Of a stretch of 64,000 nucleotides of DNA, positions 12,032 to 23,512 are shown piece after piece. This DNA is from Prochlorococcus sp. AG-436-O11 (GTDB taxonomy: Bacteria > Cyanobacteriota > Cyanobacteriia > PCC-6307 > Cyanobiaceae). Each line of letters starts with the position of its first letter. Positions within the stretch are counted from its first letter, which is position 1. The notes beneath the pieces are model-generated. The model was not told the DNA's origin, made no database searches, and saw only the letters and a program-made list of their open reading frames with translations. Made by a program: the position numbers and the translations under genes. Location: assembly GCA_003212535.1 (NCBI GenBank), contig QCPO01000003.1, positions 1 to 64,000 on the forward strand, written 5' to 3'.

Positions 12032-13421
12032 CAGCTTCAACAAAAAATATTTCCTTTACTAGAGATGTAAATTTAAGTTTAATCTCATCAATTTCTTTTT
12101 CTACAAGAGATCCTTTTACAATTCCTGAACCCGCAATGAATTCTACAAATTCTTCAATATATCTAGCACCTCTTATTGCTACTCGAAATTGAGAATTTCC
12201 AAATGAGTCAACCCAGCCCATTGGAGAAGCATAATTTCCTCTTGAAAATGACTCAAGAGTATTGATCCAATCCAATGCTTCCTTTTTAGGAGATCCGCAA
12301 ACTGCAGGAGATGGATGTAAAATTCTAATTAGTTCAAAAGGACATAAATTATCAACTTTGGAATAAATCAGAGTTTGTAAGTGTGAAATATCTCCAAATG
12401 AATTAACTTTGATATCACTTTTTTTATAGTTGTCTATATCTAAAACTTTCAAACATTTAATTAAATATTCAATAACATAATTATGTTCTTTCAGGTCTTT
12501 ACAACTTTTTAAAAGAAAATCCTCATTAGTATGACTTGATGCAGTCCCAGCAAGAGCCTCCAGAATTAAATTAGGTTTATTAAAAGAAAATAATCTTTCA
12601 GGTGATGCCCCAAATATTATGTCTTTAGAATTTCTCTTCCAAACATACCTACATGTATTAGGCTGACTAGTCTTTAATCTTTTTAAAATTTCAATTAAAT
12701 CTAATTTATTTTTAAGTTTTACTTTGACTCTAGAAGATAAAACTATCTTTTCGAGTATATCTTCCTCAACTAGTTGAACACCCTTATTAATTAATCGTTT
12801 CAAATCCGAATTAGATGCTTCTAAAGAAGTTAAAAAATCATTGATCGAAGGATTATTAAAACTTTTTTTAATTATTTGATTGTTTGAATTCAAAATTTGA
12901 TTTTTTATTAACCAAAGTTCTTCTACTAATGTCCTCAATGATGACTTGCCTTCAACATGGGAATTAATTCTTAACCAAAAATTATTATTATTTTTAATAA
13001 TCAAGATTTTAGGCAAAATAGCCTCCATACTTGGGACATCTGAAGTTGAAAATCTTTTCTTCAAATTCTCAGCAAAAGAAAAAAAATAAATTATTTTCGA
13101 AATTGACGCAATATCAGAATGCTCAGTTAAATTAATTAAATTCTTAAAATTCTCAGCATTAAATTCCTTTGCCACTTCAAATTTTTTAGGACCATCCAAA
13201 GTAACATATTTACATTTCTCAAGGGCTATATATGAAATTCCATCAGATTCTTCCCAAAAAGAGGAGAAAGCATATTTATTGATAAAAAATTCATATACCT
13301 GAAATAGATCAATACAAGGTATCTCCAGACAAATACTTACCAATCCAGAATTTTCCACTTTCTTATCGAAACTGGAAAAAACATCTTTCAGAAAATCAGT
13401 AAAATTTAAATCATTTTTCAT
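12024..13421 (-). CDS. menF: isochorismate synthase
   Basis: [46 protein letters not shown] chorismate-binding motifs. Confidence 0.93.
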   Translation of the reverse strand: MKNDLNFTDFLKDVFSSFDKKVENSGLVSICLEIPCIDLFQVYEFFINKYAFSSFWEESDGISYIALEKCKYVTLDGPKKFEVAKEFNAENFKNLINLTEHSDIASISKIIYFFSFAENLKKRFSTSDVPSMEAILPKILIIKNNNNFWLRINSHVEGKSSLRTLVEELWLIKNQILNSNNQIIKKSFNNPSINDFLTSLEASNSDLKRLINKGVQLVEEDILEKIVLSSRVKVKLKNKLDLIEILKRLKTSQPNTCRYVWKRNSKDIIFGASPERLFSFNKPNLILEALAGTASSHTNEDFLLKSCKDLKEHNYVIEYLIKCLKVLDIDNYKKSDIKVNSFGDISHLQTLIYSKVDNLCPFELIRILHPSPAVCGSPKKEALDWINTLESFSRGNYASPMGWVDSFGNSQFRVAIRGARYIEEFVEFIAGSGIVKGSLVEKEIDEIKLKFTSLVKEIFFVEAAK

Positions 13422-13524
13422 TACTTATTGAAAATAACTAAAAATCATGCACTAAAGTAAAAAATGTAACTCAATTTATAAACTCTACTTAATTAAAGAT
13501 GTTATTTCTGCGTATAAATTAAAA

Positions 13525-14442
13525 ATGGATGAAAATAACAAAAGCTTATGGAAACAAGCAATAAAATGGCCTCTTTATTCCGTTGCAATATTACCAGTTT
13601 TTATTTCAGGAGCTTATTTATTAAACGCCTATGAGAAAGTCAGAATATCTAATTTAATTGCATTTACATTCGCCGCAATTTTCATACTACTTTGGGAAAA
13701 CCTAACTAATGATTTATTTGATGCAGACACAGGAATTGATGAATTTAAATTTCACTCCATAGTAAATCTTATCCAAAATAAAAAAATAATTTCAATAACT
13801 GCATATACATCATTAGTTATTGGTTTGTTAATAATTTCAATTATTTCAATATCAACAAGCGTAAATATATTGATTTTGGTAGGAGCTTGCTGCTTATTAG
13901 GATATTTATATCAAGGTCCTCCTTTTCGATTGGGCTACCAAGGATTAGGCGAACCTTTATGCTGGCTAGCCTTTGGACCCTTAGCTTATTCTGCAGCTTT
14001 AATTGCATTAAATCCATTAGATATTTATTTAAAATCTATTCCTTGGAAAGAATCTTTATGCCTAGGTTCTGGGCCTTCCATGGCAACAACACTAGTATTA
14101 TTTTGTTCACATTTTCATCAAATTATTGAAGATAAAAGGCATGGCAAAATTTCACCTTTAGTTCGTTTAGGTGCGAAAAGAGGAGCTAATCTTATTCCTT
14201 GGATAGTTCTTACAATTTATCTTTTTCAACTTTTTACAATAATTTATGGATTTATACCAATATTTTCTCTTATCTTTTTAATAAGTTTTCCTCAAGCAAT
14301 AAAACTTATAAAATTATTGAAATATTCATATAACAAACCTCAAGCAATAAAAAATTGTAAATTCATTGCTATAAAATTTCAGACGTTAAATGGAATTGGA
14401 TTAATAATAGGTTTAATTTTAAATTACTTAATTTATAAATGA
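13525..14442 (+). CDS. menA: 1,4-dihydroxy-2-naphthoate prenyl/phytyltransferase
   Basis: UbiA-family NDLFDADTGID motif, polytopic membrane protein, within men cluster. Confidence 0.92.
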   Translation: MDENNKSLWKQAIKWPLYSVAILPVFISGAYLLNAYEKVRISNLIAFTFAAIFILLWENLTNDLFDADTGIDEFKFHSIVNLIQNKKIISITAYTSLVIGLLIISIISISTSVNILILVGACCLLGYLYQGPPFRLGYQGLGEPLCWLAFGPLAYSAALIALNPLDIYLKSIPWKESLCLGSGPSMATTLVLFCSHFHQIIEDKRHGKISPLVRLGAKRGANLIPWIVLTIYLFQLFTIIYGFIPIFSLIFLISFPQAIKLIKLLKYSYNKPQAIKNCKFIAIKFQTLNGIGLIIGLILNYLIYK

Positions 14443-15404
14443 ATTTAAAATTTAAAAGAAAATCTTTTTGCTTCAAGTTATCCTCAAAAGTAGAAAATTC
14501 TAATACCATATATCTTGAAAAATCTGGTTGGATAATTCAGTTAGTTAATAATGAACAAGAAGTTGGATTTGGAGAAGTTTCTCCACTGCTAATGCGAGAT
14601 TTTAAAAAATGTCAAGAACAAATAAATAAAATTCCTGAATATATAAATTTAATAAATTTATCTGAGCAAATAAAAACTTTTCACCCATGCATTCAATCTG
14701 CAATAAATTCAGCGTTAGCAGAAATAAATGGGGAAATAATTTTTAAAAAAAAGTATTTTTTTGATGAAATTGATCAAGCAGCGATACTTTTTAATCCTAA
14801 TAATGTAATTGAGGAATTACACAAATTACAAAAAAATCGGAATTTTCTTGGTAAATCATTAACTCTCAAATGGAAAGTAGCTATCAAAGATAATGAATTA
14901 GAAGAAAGAAATTTGAAAGCAATATTAAACCAAATGAATAGTAATATTAGATTAAGAATAGATGCAAATGGTTCTTGGAGCAGAGAAATAGCTAATAGAT
15001 GGGCTGACATCCTAAAAGACAACCTAAATATAGATTGGTTGGAGCAACCTCTTGCGATTGATGATATTGACGGTCTTAAAGAACTAAATAAAAAAATTCC
15101 GATAGCCTTAGACGAATCACTCTTAAAATATCCAACCTTGATTAATGACTGGGATGGTTGGCAAATTAGAAGACCTTCTCAAGAAAAAAATCCAATTAAT
15201 CTTTTAAGAGACCTAGAGAATAAAAAAGGTTTAATATCGATAAGTACCTCTTTTGAAACTGGAATAGGCAGGAGATGGCTTTATCATTTATCATCTCTCC
15301 AATTACTAGGACCAACACCAAAAGTTCCTGGTTTGGCTATGAATAAAACACCTAATTCTTATCTTTTTTTAAATGAGCCTCAAAAGATATGGGATCGACT
15401 ATGA
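14439..15404 (+). CDS. menC: o-succinylbenzoate synthase
   Basis: Enolase superfamily: LTLKWKVAI, LRIDANGSW, DWLEQPLA, ALDESL; TSFETGIGR. Confidence 0.92.
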   Translation: MNLKFKRKSFCFKLSSKVENSNTIYLEKSGWIIQLVNNEQEVGFGEVSPLLMRDFKKCQEQINKIPEYINLINLSEQIKTFHPCIQSAINSALAEINGEIIFKKKYFFDEIDQAAILFNPNNVIEELHKLQKNRNFLGKSLTLKWKVAIKDNELEERNLKAILNQMNSNIRLRIDANGSWSREIANRWADILKDNLNIDWLEQPLAIDDIDGLKELNKKIPIALDESLLKYPTLINDWDGWQIRRPSQEKNPINLLRDLENKKGLISISTSFETGIGRRWLYHLSSLQLLGPTPKVPGLAMNKTPNSYLFLNEPQKIWDRL

Positions 15405-16603
15405 AAAATAAAATACATATTATTGAAGTTGAAAATAATGAAAATCAATCTAGAAACAAAATTTTTCACAACATTAAAGAAAACAAAATAACTTATATAA
15501 AAAATAAATCTTATGCAAATGAAGACATATTAAAACCTATTAATGAAATGGGACCTGCAATTATCTTAAACAGTAGTGGGAGCAGTAGTAAACCTAGAAA
15601 ATGTATTCATCATTTAGACAATCTTTATTTATCTGCTAAGACATCTGGCGAATGGCTCTCGCAGCAAGGATTTGAATTGGAAAACTGCTTAATTTTTAAC
15701 ACTTTACCTTTAAATCATATAAGTGGATTGATGCCAATTTTTAGGAGTCAAGTATGGGGATGTGATTACATAAATATTTCTCCGAATTTATTAAAAAATA
15801 CTAACGAACTTTTACCTTTTACTATTAAATTTAAAAAAAACAAAAAACACTTTATTACTTCATTAGTACCTACCCAATTAACAAGACTTTTATTGGAGGA
15901 AAACGGTATTAAATGGCTCAAAATATTTGATTTAATTTGGATAGGTGGGGCATCTATTTCTTCAGATATTGCGAAAAAATGTAGAAATGAAAAAGTTAAT
16001 TTGGCTCCTTGTTATGGATCAACTGAGACAGCCGCAATGGTTACAAGTTTAAAACCAAAAGAATTTTTGAAAGGTTATGAAAATGTTGGAGAAATACTAC
16101 CTGATACAAATATAAGAATTAATAAAAAGGGATTAATCGAAATAAAATCAGCGAGAATAGGACTTGAACTAATAGAAACTTCAAAAACTAAAAATTTCAA
16201 AAATAAAAATGGTTGGTGGGAAACAAGTGATCTAGGAGAAATTAATCAACTAAATAATTCTCTATATTTAAAATTTGTTGGAAGAACTGATAATGCTTTT
16301 AATTCTGGAGGAGAAATTGTTTTCCCAGAAATTATAAAATCACGATTCAATGATTTCATCAAGAAAGAAAATATACCAGTCAATAAATTTAAGATTTCAA
16401 AAGTACCAAATAAAATATGGGAAAATAGAATTGAAATCATTATTGAATTCAAGCAACAGACCAATACCAAAAATATTCAGATTGCGTTAAATCTATTAAA
16501 AAATTTATCTAAAAATTGGCCTAAACATGAAAGACCTAAAAACTGGATTATTAACAAAGAGAAAGAAAATAGTAAAAAAACAAATTACATATTTAAAAAA
16601 TAA
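15389..16603 (+). CDS. menE: o-succinylbenzoate-CoA ligase
   Basis: AMP-binding motif SSGSSSKPRKCIHH; LAPCYGSTETAAMVT; GRTDNAFNSGGEIVFPE. Confidence 0.92.
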   Translation: MGSTMKNKIHIIEVENNENQSRNKIFHNIKENKITYIKNKSYANEDILKPINEMGPAIILNSSGSSSKPRKCIHHLDNLYLSAKTSGEWLSQQGFELENCLIFNTLPLNHISGLMPIFRSQVWGCDYINISPNLLKNTNELLPFTIKFKKNKKHFITSLVPTQLTRLLLEENGIKWLKIFDLIWIGGASISSDIAKKCRNEKVNLAPCYGSTETAAMVTSLKPKEFLKGYENVGEILPDTNIRINKKGLIEIKSARIGLELIETSKTKNFKNKNGWWETSDLGEINQLNNSLYLKFVGRTDNAFNSGGEIVFPEIIKSRFNDFIKKENIPVNKFKISKVPNKIWENRIEIIIEFKQQTNTKNIQIALNLLKNLSKNWPKHERPKNWIINKEKENSKKTNYIFKK

Positions 16604-16613
16604 TAAATAATAA

Positions 16614-17066
16614 TTAGCACTCTTTTAAGTTATTGCTTATGTTTGAAGCCTCGATCCATCTTTCTAGCTTATCAGGTAATTGAACTTTGTTTCTTGAATC
16701 AAAATCTAATGAGCAATGGATGATTTTACCTTCTGCCACTTTAATTTGATTTTTTATAAAAAAAGTATTTACTTGAAACAAATGGTTATTGATTTTTTTT
16801 GGCAATATTTTAATTTTTAATAAATCTCCGATTTTAATAGGTGAAAAAAAGTTTGCTTCACAATTGACTATAGGAAATATAATTTGATTTTTTCTTTGAG
16901 ATAAATCTGGAAATATATCTTGATATGGGATTCCATAAGTTTCGATACTATCTTCCCAACTTTCGTGAGACCATCTTAAAAGATTATGAAAATGAATCAC
17001 ACCTGCTGAGTCACAATCACCAAATCTAACTTTCCTTTTTACTATTAACCAATCAGAAGGTTTCAT
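16614..17066 (-). CDS. 1,4-dihydroxy-2-naphthoyl-CoA thioesterase (hotdog fold)
   Basis: [29 protein letters not shown] 4HBT-type signature next to men genes. Confidence 0.88.
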   Translation of the reverse strand: MKPSDWLIVKRKVRFGDCDSAGVIHFHNLLRWSHESWEDSIETYGIPYQDIFPDLSQRKNQIIFPIVNCEANFFSPIKIGDLLKIKILPKKINNHLFQVNTFFIKNQIKVAEGKIIHCSLDFDSRNKVQLPDKLERWIEASNISNNLKEC

Positions 17067-17074
17067 TAAAAGAT

Positions 17075-18262
17075 TTACCTATCTACAGAACCCATTATTA
17101 CGTCAATTGAGCCAAGAATCGCCATAATATCTGCAATTTTGGCACCTTTAAGTATATGAGGCAATATTTGAAGATTGTTTAAATCAGCTGCTCTAATTTT
17201 AAATCTCCATGGTGTAACCTCATTATTTCCCTGAATAAAAACACCTATCTCTCCTTTCCCAGATTCTAGTCTGGTATACAATTCCCCATTAGGTATTTTA
17301 AAAGTTGGGGCAACCTTTTTAGCTACATATTGATAATCCATGCCAAATATTTCACTCTTCTTATCTTCACTCGCCATTCTTTTAGCTTCTAAATTTTCTG
17401 TTGGACCTCCAGGAATCATTTCACAGGCTTGACGAATAATTTTAAGTGATTGTCTCATTTCTTCAACCCTTACTCGATATCTCGCATAACAATCACCTTC
17501 TTTTTCTGAAGCGATATCCCAATCAAAATCATCATAACATTCATAACTATCAACTTTTCTTAAATCCCATGAGACACCAGAAGCCCTCAGCATTGGTCCG
17601 GAAAGAGACCAATTAATTGCCTGATCTCTTTGTATTGTTCCCAGACCTTCGATTCTTTTTCTAAAAATGGGATTATTGGTTATTAATTTTTCGTATTCAT
17701 CTATCTTTGGCCCAAACCAATCACAAAAATCTATACATTTTTCTAGCCATCCATAGGGTAGATCACAAGCTACACCACCTATTCTGAAAAAATTATTATT
17801 TATTAGCCTTTGTCCAGTCGCAGCTTCCCAAAGATCATAAATCATTTCTCTTTCTCTAAAAATATAGAAAAATGGAGTTTGAGCTCCTACATCTGCCAAA
17901 AATGGGCCAAGCCATAAAAGGTGATTAGCAATTCTATTAAGTTCCAACATAAGAACTCTTATATAACTTGCCCTTTTGGGAACTGAAATATTTGCCAATC
18001 TTTCAGGAGCATTTACTACAATAGCTTCATAAAACATACCTGCTGCATAATCCATTCTGCTTACATAGGGGACATACATAACATTTGTCCTGTTTTCAGC
18101 TATTTTTTCCATTCCTCTATGCAAATATCCAATTACTGGCTCACAATCAATAACATTCTCTCCATCAAGAGTTACAACTAACCTTAAAACCCCATGCATA
18201 GATGGATGATGTGGGCCAAAATTGACCACCATTGGTTCTGTTCTAGTCTCTAGCTGAGCCAT
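17075..18262 (-). CDS. ndhH: NAD(P)H-quinone oxidoreductase subunit H
   Basis: [15 protein letters not shown]; 49-kDa subunit family, 395 aa. Confidence 0.97.
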   Translation of the reverse strand: MAQLETRTEPMVVNFGPHHPSMHGVLRLVVTLDGENVIDCEPVIGYLHRGMEKIAENRTNVMYVPYVSRMDYAAGMFYEAIVVNAPERLANISVPKRASYIRVLMLELNRIANHLLWLGPFLADVGAQTPFFYIFREREMIYDLWEAATGQRLINNNFFRIGGVACDLPYGWLEKCIDFCDWFGPKIDEYEKLITNNPIFRKRIEGLGTIQRDQAINWSLSGPMLRASGVSWDLRKVDSYECYDDFDWDIASEKEGDCYARYRVRVEEMRQSLKIIRQACEMIPGGPTENLEAKRMASEDKKSEIFGMDYQYVAKKVAPTFKIPNGELYTRLESGKGEIGVFIQGNNEVTPWRFKIRAADLNNLQILPHILKGAKIADIMAILGSIDVIMGSVDR

Positions 18263-18300
18263 TCATAATTTAACCTCTAAACAAATCTTAGTCGAAAGTT

Positions 18301-19209
18301 ATGCAAACTGAACTATCTGATTCATCTTTGTTCAATCATAAATCAGTAATGAAAGATGAGATAATCGCATCTTTAGATTACTACCCATCAATATTAAAAA
18401 AAAAGCTTAAAGGAATAGACGCGACGTTAGGTGGTGGTGGGCACTCTTATCATTTGTTGAGAAAATATCCTGATTTAGAAATAATTGGGCTCGATCAAGA
18501 TCCATTCGCAAGAAAATCAGCATCAATCAAGCTTCATGAATTTAAAACAAGGATGAATATAAATGGTTCAAATTTTGCGAATTTTGAACCTCAAGAAAAA
18601 GTTTCTTTTGTGATTGCAGATCTTGGAGTAAATAGTAACCAACTCGACAACCCTGAAAGAGGATTTAGTTTCCAAAAAGATGGCCCTCTTGATATGAGAA
18701 TGAATCCTTATCTTGAAATTGATGCAGAGAAGTTAATTGAGAATCTCAGTGAAAAAGATCTAGCTGACTTAATTTATAAATATGGTGAAGAGAGATTATC
18801 AAGAAAGATTTCTAGGAGAATCAAAATGGATTTAAAAGAAAAAGGTAAATATTCAGGGACAAAAGAGTTAGCATATTCTATTGCTGGCTGCTTCCCACCC
18901 AAACAAAGATATAGAAAAATACACCCAGCGACAAGAACATTTCAGGCACTAAGAATTGCTGTTAATAAAGAAATTGAGGCACTAGAAAATTTTTTGAAGG
19001 TTGTACCCGATTGGTTACTACCAGGCGGAATTATTTCTATTATTAGTTTTCATTCGATTGAGGATAGGTTAGTTAAAACTTCATTTAAGAATGATATAAG
19101 ACTTAAAAACCTAACAAAAAAACCAATAACACCTTCTGCAAAAGAAGTCGAAATTAATAAAAGAGCGAGAAGTGGAAAATTAAGAATTGCTCAATTAAAA
19201 AGTGAATAA
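18301..19209 (+). CDS. rsmH: 16S rRNA (cytosine1402-N4)-methyltransferase
   Basis: HKSVMKDEII, DATLGGGGHS, ADLGVNSNQLDNPERGFSF, SFHSIEDRLVK. Confidence 0.96.
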   Translation: MQTELSDSSLFNHKSVMKDEIIASLDYYPSILKKKLKGIDATLGGGGHSYHLLRKYPDLEIIGLDQDPFARKSASIKLHEFKTRMNINGSNFANFEPQEKVSFVIADLGVNSNQLDNPERGFSFQKDGPLDMRMNPYLEIDAEKLIENLSEKDLADLIYKYGEERLSRKISRRIKMDLKEKGKYSGTKELAYSIAGCFPPKQRYRKIHPATRTFQALRIAVNKEIEALENFLKVVPDWLLPGGIISIISFHSIEDRLVKTSFKNDIRLKNLTKKPITPSAKEVEINKRARSGKLRIAQLKSE

Positions 19210-19212
19210 TTT

Positions 19213-20358
19213 CTAGCGTAATGATTTGACCGTATCTGTGAGTATTTGAATTGCTTGTTTTATATCTTGTGAATTAGTGCTCAATCCAAGACTGAACCTT
19301 ATTGAAGATTCTGCTTCCTTAAAAGATCGACCTAAAGCAAGTAAAACATGTGAAGGTTGGCCATTACTGCATGCCGATCCACTAGAGCAAATTATTTTAG
19401 ATTTTAGAATTTTATGGAATTTTGTACCGTTTACATCTAGTGCAGTCAAATTTAAATTATGAGGTAATCTGTTGTTGATGGAACCATTAATTAATAAACC
19501 AGAATTATTTTCTAATAAACCCTTTAAAAGGGTATTTCTATGCAAAAGCAATTTCTCAGCATTCTTTTTTTGATTAAAAACTGCTATCTCTATGGCTTTC
19601 GTAAAACCTACTATCAAAGGGAGGGGTAATGTGCCTGATCTAAAGCCATATTCATGACCTCCTCCAACAATTAAAGGTTGGAGATCAATATCATTATCAA
19701 TCAAAAGAAGTCCTATTCCTTTAGGACCATATATTTTGTGGGAACTCATCGTTATCATATTTATATTTGATAAAAGATCATTTAACTCGATATAACCTAA
19801 ACATTGTGCAAAATCAGAGTGAAAAATTATTTCTCTTGATTTACATATCTTTGAAATATTTTCTATGGGTTGAATAACTCCTATTTCGTTATTTGCCATC
19901 ATAATACTCACCATAAATGTATCCTTTCTTATGCTTTTTATGAAATTTTCTTCTGAAATTAAACCATCTTTTTCTGGAGTAATTTCAGTAACTAGAAATC
20001 CTTCTTTTTTTAATTGATCTAAAGGCTCCAGTACAGATTTATGCTCGGTTTTCAAAGTAATAATATGTCCATAATTTCCTGTTTTTATATAATAATTTCT
20101 TGCAAAACCTAATAAGGCCAAATTATTAGATTCCGTCGCGCCACTAGTAAAAACAACTTTCTTATTGTTAATTAATAAATTTTGCTCTATTTTTTCTCTA
20201 GAAGATTCCAATATAGCGCTTGCATTTATACCCGCAAGATTAGATTTGTTTGAAGGATTAGAGAATATCTCAGTCCAAAACGGTTTCATAGAATCCACAA
20301 CATCTTTAGAACAAGGAGTTGAAGATTGGTAATCTAGTAGTATGGGAGTTGAAATCAT
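19213..20358 (-). CDS. iscS: cysteine desulfurase (IscS/NifS)
   Basis: LDYQSSTPC, TSGATESNNLAL, SHKIYGPKGIGLL, SSGSACSNG. Confidence 0.94.
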   Translation of the reverse strand: MISTPILLDYQSSTPCSKDVVDSMKPFWTEIFSNPSNKSNLAGINASAILESSREKIEQNLLINNKKVVFTSGATESNNLALLGFARNYYIKTGNYGHIITLKTEHKSVLEPLDQLKKEGFLVTEITPEKDGLISEENFIKSIRKDTFMVSIMMANNEIGVIQPIENISKICKSREIIFHSDFAQCLGYIELNDLLSNINMITMSSHKIYGPKGIGLLLIDNDIDLQPLIVGGGHEYGFRSGTLPLPLIVGFTKAIEIAVFNQKKNAEKLLLHRNTLLKGLLENNSGLLINGSINNRLPHNLNLTALDVNGTKFHKILKSKIICSSGSACSNGQPSHVLLALGRSFKEAESSIRFSLGLSTNSQDIKQAIQILTDTVKSLR

Positions 20359-20417
20359 TATGTTTAGTATATTAAATTCTCATTAGCCCTAGAAAATTTA
20401 ATTCAAGAATTTTAAAA

Positions 20418-21146
20418 ATGACTGAAATTAATCAAATAAATAATGAACAGGTCAGAAAATCAAAAATTTTGTTAGTTGATGATGAACCTGGTTTAAGAAC
20501 AGCTGTTAAAACATTTCTCGAAGACGAAGGCTATGAAATATTTATTGCAGTTGATGGAGAAGATGGATGGGAACAAGCTCAAAAGATTTTTCCTGATTTG
20601 ATAATTAGCGATATTATGATGCCCAGAGCTAATGGTTATGCTTTATTAGAGAAAATTAGACAGGATGAGAAATTAGGAGGTACCCCAGTTATTTTTCTTA
20701 CAGCAAAAGGGATGACATTAGACAGAACAGAAGGTTATCTTGCAGGTATTGATGATTATATTTCTAAACCGTTTGATCCAGATGAATTAGCAGCAAGAGT
20801 CAAAAATGTAATCAATCGTCAAGAGCGTTTATTAAAAGAAGCTGCACGATTTGCTGATATTGATGTAAGCAAAATGGCAAAACAAATTACTGAAATCAAG
20901 TCTATGCTTACAGACCAAAACCCCTTAAATGTAGAAAATGCAATAGATATTCCAAGTTTCACTCCACGAGAAGCAAGTGTACTTCAGCTTGTGGCGGAAG
21001 GTCTTATGAACAAAGAAATAGCCAGAAAGCTAGAAACTTCTATCAGGAATGTTGAGAAGTATGTCAGTAGGCTTTTTATTAAAACAGGAACATCTAGCAG
21101 AACTGAATTAGTCCGTTATGCTCTTGAAAATCATTTAGTAACATAA
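20418..21146 (+). CDS. two-component response regulator, receiver + LuxR/NarL HTH
   Basis: ILLVDDEPGLRTAVKTFLEDEGYE, ISDIMMPRANGY, FTPREASVLQLVAEGLMNKEIARKL HTH. Confidence 0.92.
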   Translation: MTEINQINNEQVRKSKILLVDDEPGLRTAVKTFLEDEGYEIFIAVDGEDGWEQAQKIFPDLIISDIMMPRANGYALLEKIRQDEKLGGTPVIFLTAKGMTLDRTEGYLAGIDDYISKPFDPDELAARVKNVINRQERLLKEAARFADIDVSKMAKQITEIKSMLTDQNPLNVENAIDIPSFTPREASVLQLVAEGLMNKEIARKLETSIRNVEKYVSRLFIKTGTSSRTELVRYALENHLVT

Positions 21147-21147
21147 A

Positions 21148-21849
21148 TTATTTAATTTTCTCAAACTCAATTAACTTAGAAAAATAAAAAGGGGCTTGAT
21201 TTAATTTCTTTCTAACTACAGTAAATCCTTTTTCATTAGCAGCATTAATAATACCCTTTTCTCTTAACGTATAGGCTCTTGTAGTTTTACTTGGTCCAGG
21301 AAACAATTTACCTATATTCTTTAGAACAGCAAGAACTGGAGTATAAGGAGCAAAGCTAACAATTAGCTTTCCTTTACTTAAATCGCATAGATGTTTGACC
21401 ATTTCCTCAGCAACTGGTTGAGGATAATGAATAAATACATCTAAACATATAACAACATCAAATAATCCTCTTAATTGTTCAAGATCAGAGGTTTCAAATT
21501 TTATTTTTCTTTGATTCAAACCTAATTCATTTATACGTTTCTTTGTTTCTTTAATCATTTCAGAGGAAATGTCGCTTACCTGCAAATCTTGTATACCAAG
21601 TCTTAATAAAGGTATAGCTAGACTTCCAACCCCACACCCCGCATCACAATAAGTTTTTTTTGTTAGTTCGGGATATTTTTTTATATATGACACTACATCA
21701 TCTACAGTCTTTTGATGACCTTTTCGAATGTTTTTCTGAACTGTATTAATTTCCTCAGATTTGCTATAAATTTTGTTCCATCGATCAAAGCCAGTACCAT
21801 TGAAATACTCCCTAACCTCGCTTTTCTCGAGAATTTTATTAGACGTCAT
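21148..21849 (-). CDS. chlM: Mg-protoporphyrin IX methyltransferase
   Basis: EVREYFNGTGFDRWNKIYS, YCDAGCGVGSLAIPL SAM motif. Confidence 0.94.
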   Translation of the reverse strand: MTSNKILEKSEVREYFNGTGFDRWNKIYSKSEEINTVQKNIRKGHQKTVDDVVSYIKKYPELTKKTYCDAGCGVGSLAIPLLRLGIQDLQVSDISSEMIKETKKRINELGLNQRKIKFETSDLEQLRGLFDVVICLDVFIHYPQPVAEEMVKHLCDLSKGKLIVSFAPYTPVLAVLKNIGKLFPGPSKTTRAYTLREKGIINAANEKGFTVVRKKLNQAPFYFSKLIEFEKIK

Positions 21850-21939
21850 AATATTTTATAGAAATTTATTCTTTTCAATACTAACCAACTGGCGCTCAAG
21901 TAATTGCACGCCATTATAGGAAAGAATTGATTTGTTATT

Positions 21940-22476
21940 TTGTCAGACTTAAATTCTACCGATATTTATAAGATTGCTGTCGTAATGGGTAGTGATTCAG
22001 ATCTTCAAACATTGAAACCTGCAGTAGATATTTTGAAAGAGTTTGGAATAGAAACCGAGGTTTGCATACTTTCTGCCCACAGAACACCTATTGAAATGAT
22101 GGAATATGCAAAAAATGCAGCATCAGAAAACATAAAAGTAATAATCGCTGGCGCTGGTGGTGCTGCTCATCTTCCAGGAATGTTGGCTTCTTTAACTTGC
22201 ATTCCTGTTATAGGGGTACCTGTAGAGAGTAAGACACTTAAGGGAATTGACTCTTTATTATCAATCGTTCAAATGCCTGCTGGGATACCTGTAGCAACAG
22301 TTGCCATTAATGGAGGGGAAAATGCTGGTTTATTGGCAATAGGAATCATTAGTTTATTTGATGGAACTATGCAGATAAAATTGAAAAAGTTTAGAGAAAA
22401 ACTTCATACACAGGTAAGAACTAAAAATAGTAAGTTATTCTCTATAGGAGCAGAAAATTATCTAAAAAATCAGTAA
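21940..22476 (+). CDS. purE: phosphoribosylaminoimidazole carboxylase catalytic subunit
   Basis: [35 protein letters not shown] start. Confidence 0.95.
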   Translation: MSDLNSTDIYKIAVVMGSDSDLQTLKPAVDILKEFGIETEVCILSAHRTPIEMMEYAKNAASENIKVIIAGAGGAAHLPGMLASLTCIPVIGVPVESKTLKGIDSLLSIVQMPAGIPVATVAINGGENAGLLAIGIISLFDGTMQIKLKKFREKLHTQVRTKNSKLFSIGAENYLKNQ

Positions 22477-22484
22477 ACGCATAT

Positions 22485-23111
22485 TCATTTCACCTTAGTA
22501 AGTAAATTCTCTTGCTCAAGGTAATTAATGATTTTTTCTACTGAATCCTTTAAATCTAAAGAGCCTGTATCAACAACAATTTCTGCTTTTTCAGGAGCTT
22601 CATATGGACTGGAAATCCCAGTAAAATCTTTTATTTCTCCCAACCGAGCTTTTTTATATAGACCTTTAGTATCCCTTTTTTCGCATACCTTGATATCTGC
22701 AGCACAATATACTTCAATAAAATCCTTTGATCCAATAATTTTCCTAACCTTATTTCTATCACTAATGAAAGGGGAAACAAAGGCTGTAATAGTTATTATT
22801 CCAGCATTCAAAAATAAATTAGCAACTTCTCCAATTCTTCTTATATTTTCCTCTCTATCTTCATCCGAAAAACCAAGATCTTTGCATAAACCATGCCTAA
22901 TATTATCTCCATCCAAAACATAAGTTGATAAACCATCTAGGTGTAAAACTTCATTTAAAGCATTAGCCAAAGTACTTTTACCAGAACCGGATAACCCTGT
23001 AAACCAAATAACCATTCCTTTATGACCTCTCATTTTTTCTAACTTTTCTCTATCAATAGTTAAATTGTGCCACTTTATATTCCCTGAATTTGTTTGATTT
23101 TGTTCTTTCAT
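22485..23111 (-). CDS. cysC: adenylylsulfate kinase
   Basis: WFTGLSGSGKSTLANAL P-loop, LDGDNIRHGLCKDLGFS, GISSPYEAPE. Confidence 0.95.
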   Translation of the reverse strand: MKEQNQTNSGNIKWHNLTIDREKLEKMRGHKGMVIWFTGLSGSGKSTLANALNEVLHLDGLSTYVLDGDNIRHGLCKDLGFSDEDREENIRRIGEVANLFLNAGIITITAFVSPFISDRNKVRKIIGSKDFIEVYCAADIKVCEKRDTKGLYKKARLGEIKDFTGISSPYEAPEKAEIVVDTGSLDLKDSVEKIINYLEQENLLTKVK

Positions 23112-23153
23112 TTTTTATGTTTGCAAATTTAAAGACCTATCCTAACTCTTGAT

Positions 23154-23465
23154 TCATAAATTTTGAAATCCCTCTTTGCGGAGAAACTCAATTGATTTAA
23201 TTATCATGTCACCTTGTAACTGAATATTATTATCGATTAATACGCCTCCAGTCCCACAAAAAACCTTCATTTTTTTAAGCAACTCTCTTATTTGAGATTT
23301 ATTTTCAATTCCTAAACCTTTTATTAAGGTAATAGTCTTCCCTTTTTTACCTTTTTTTTGTTTGGAAATATTGATTTTTGATATTTTCCTAGGATTATCC
23401 AATTTGAATTTTTCTTCATATTTATTTTCCTGACTTTCAAATTCGATCCAATTTCTTTTTCCCAT
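23154..23465 (-). CDS. SUI1/YciH family translation factor
   Basis: KKGKTITLIKGLG...LKKMKVFCGTGGVLIDNNIQLQGD. Confidence 0.92.
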   Translation of the reverse strand: MGKRNWIEFESQENKYEEKFKLDNPRKISKINISKQKKGKKGKTITLIKGLGIENKSQIRELLKKMKVFCGTGGVLIDNNIQLQGDMIIKSIEFLRKEGFQNL

Positions 23466-23512
23466 TATTTTTAATATAATCTATAGTTAGTTAATACTTA
23501 TTCTATAGAAAA

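Noticed and set aside
13887-14129. 80-aa same-strand alternate-frame ORF in menA
   Set aside because: Out-of-frame overlap fully inside menA.
22528-22923. 131-aa plus-strand ORF opposite cysC
   Set aside because: Fully inside cysC on the opposite strand, no recognisable motif.
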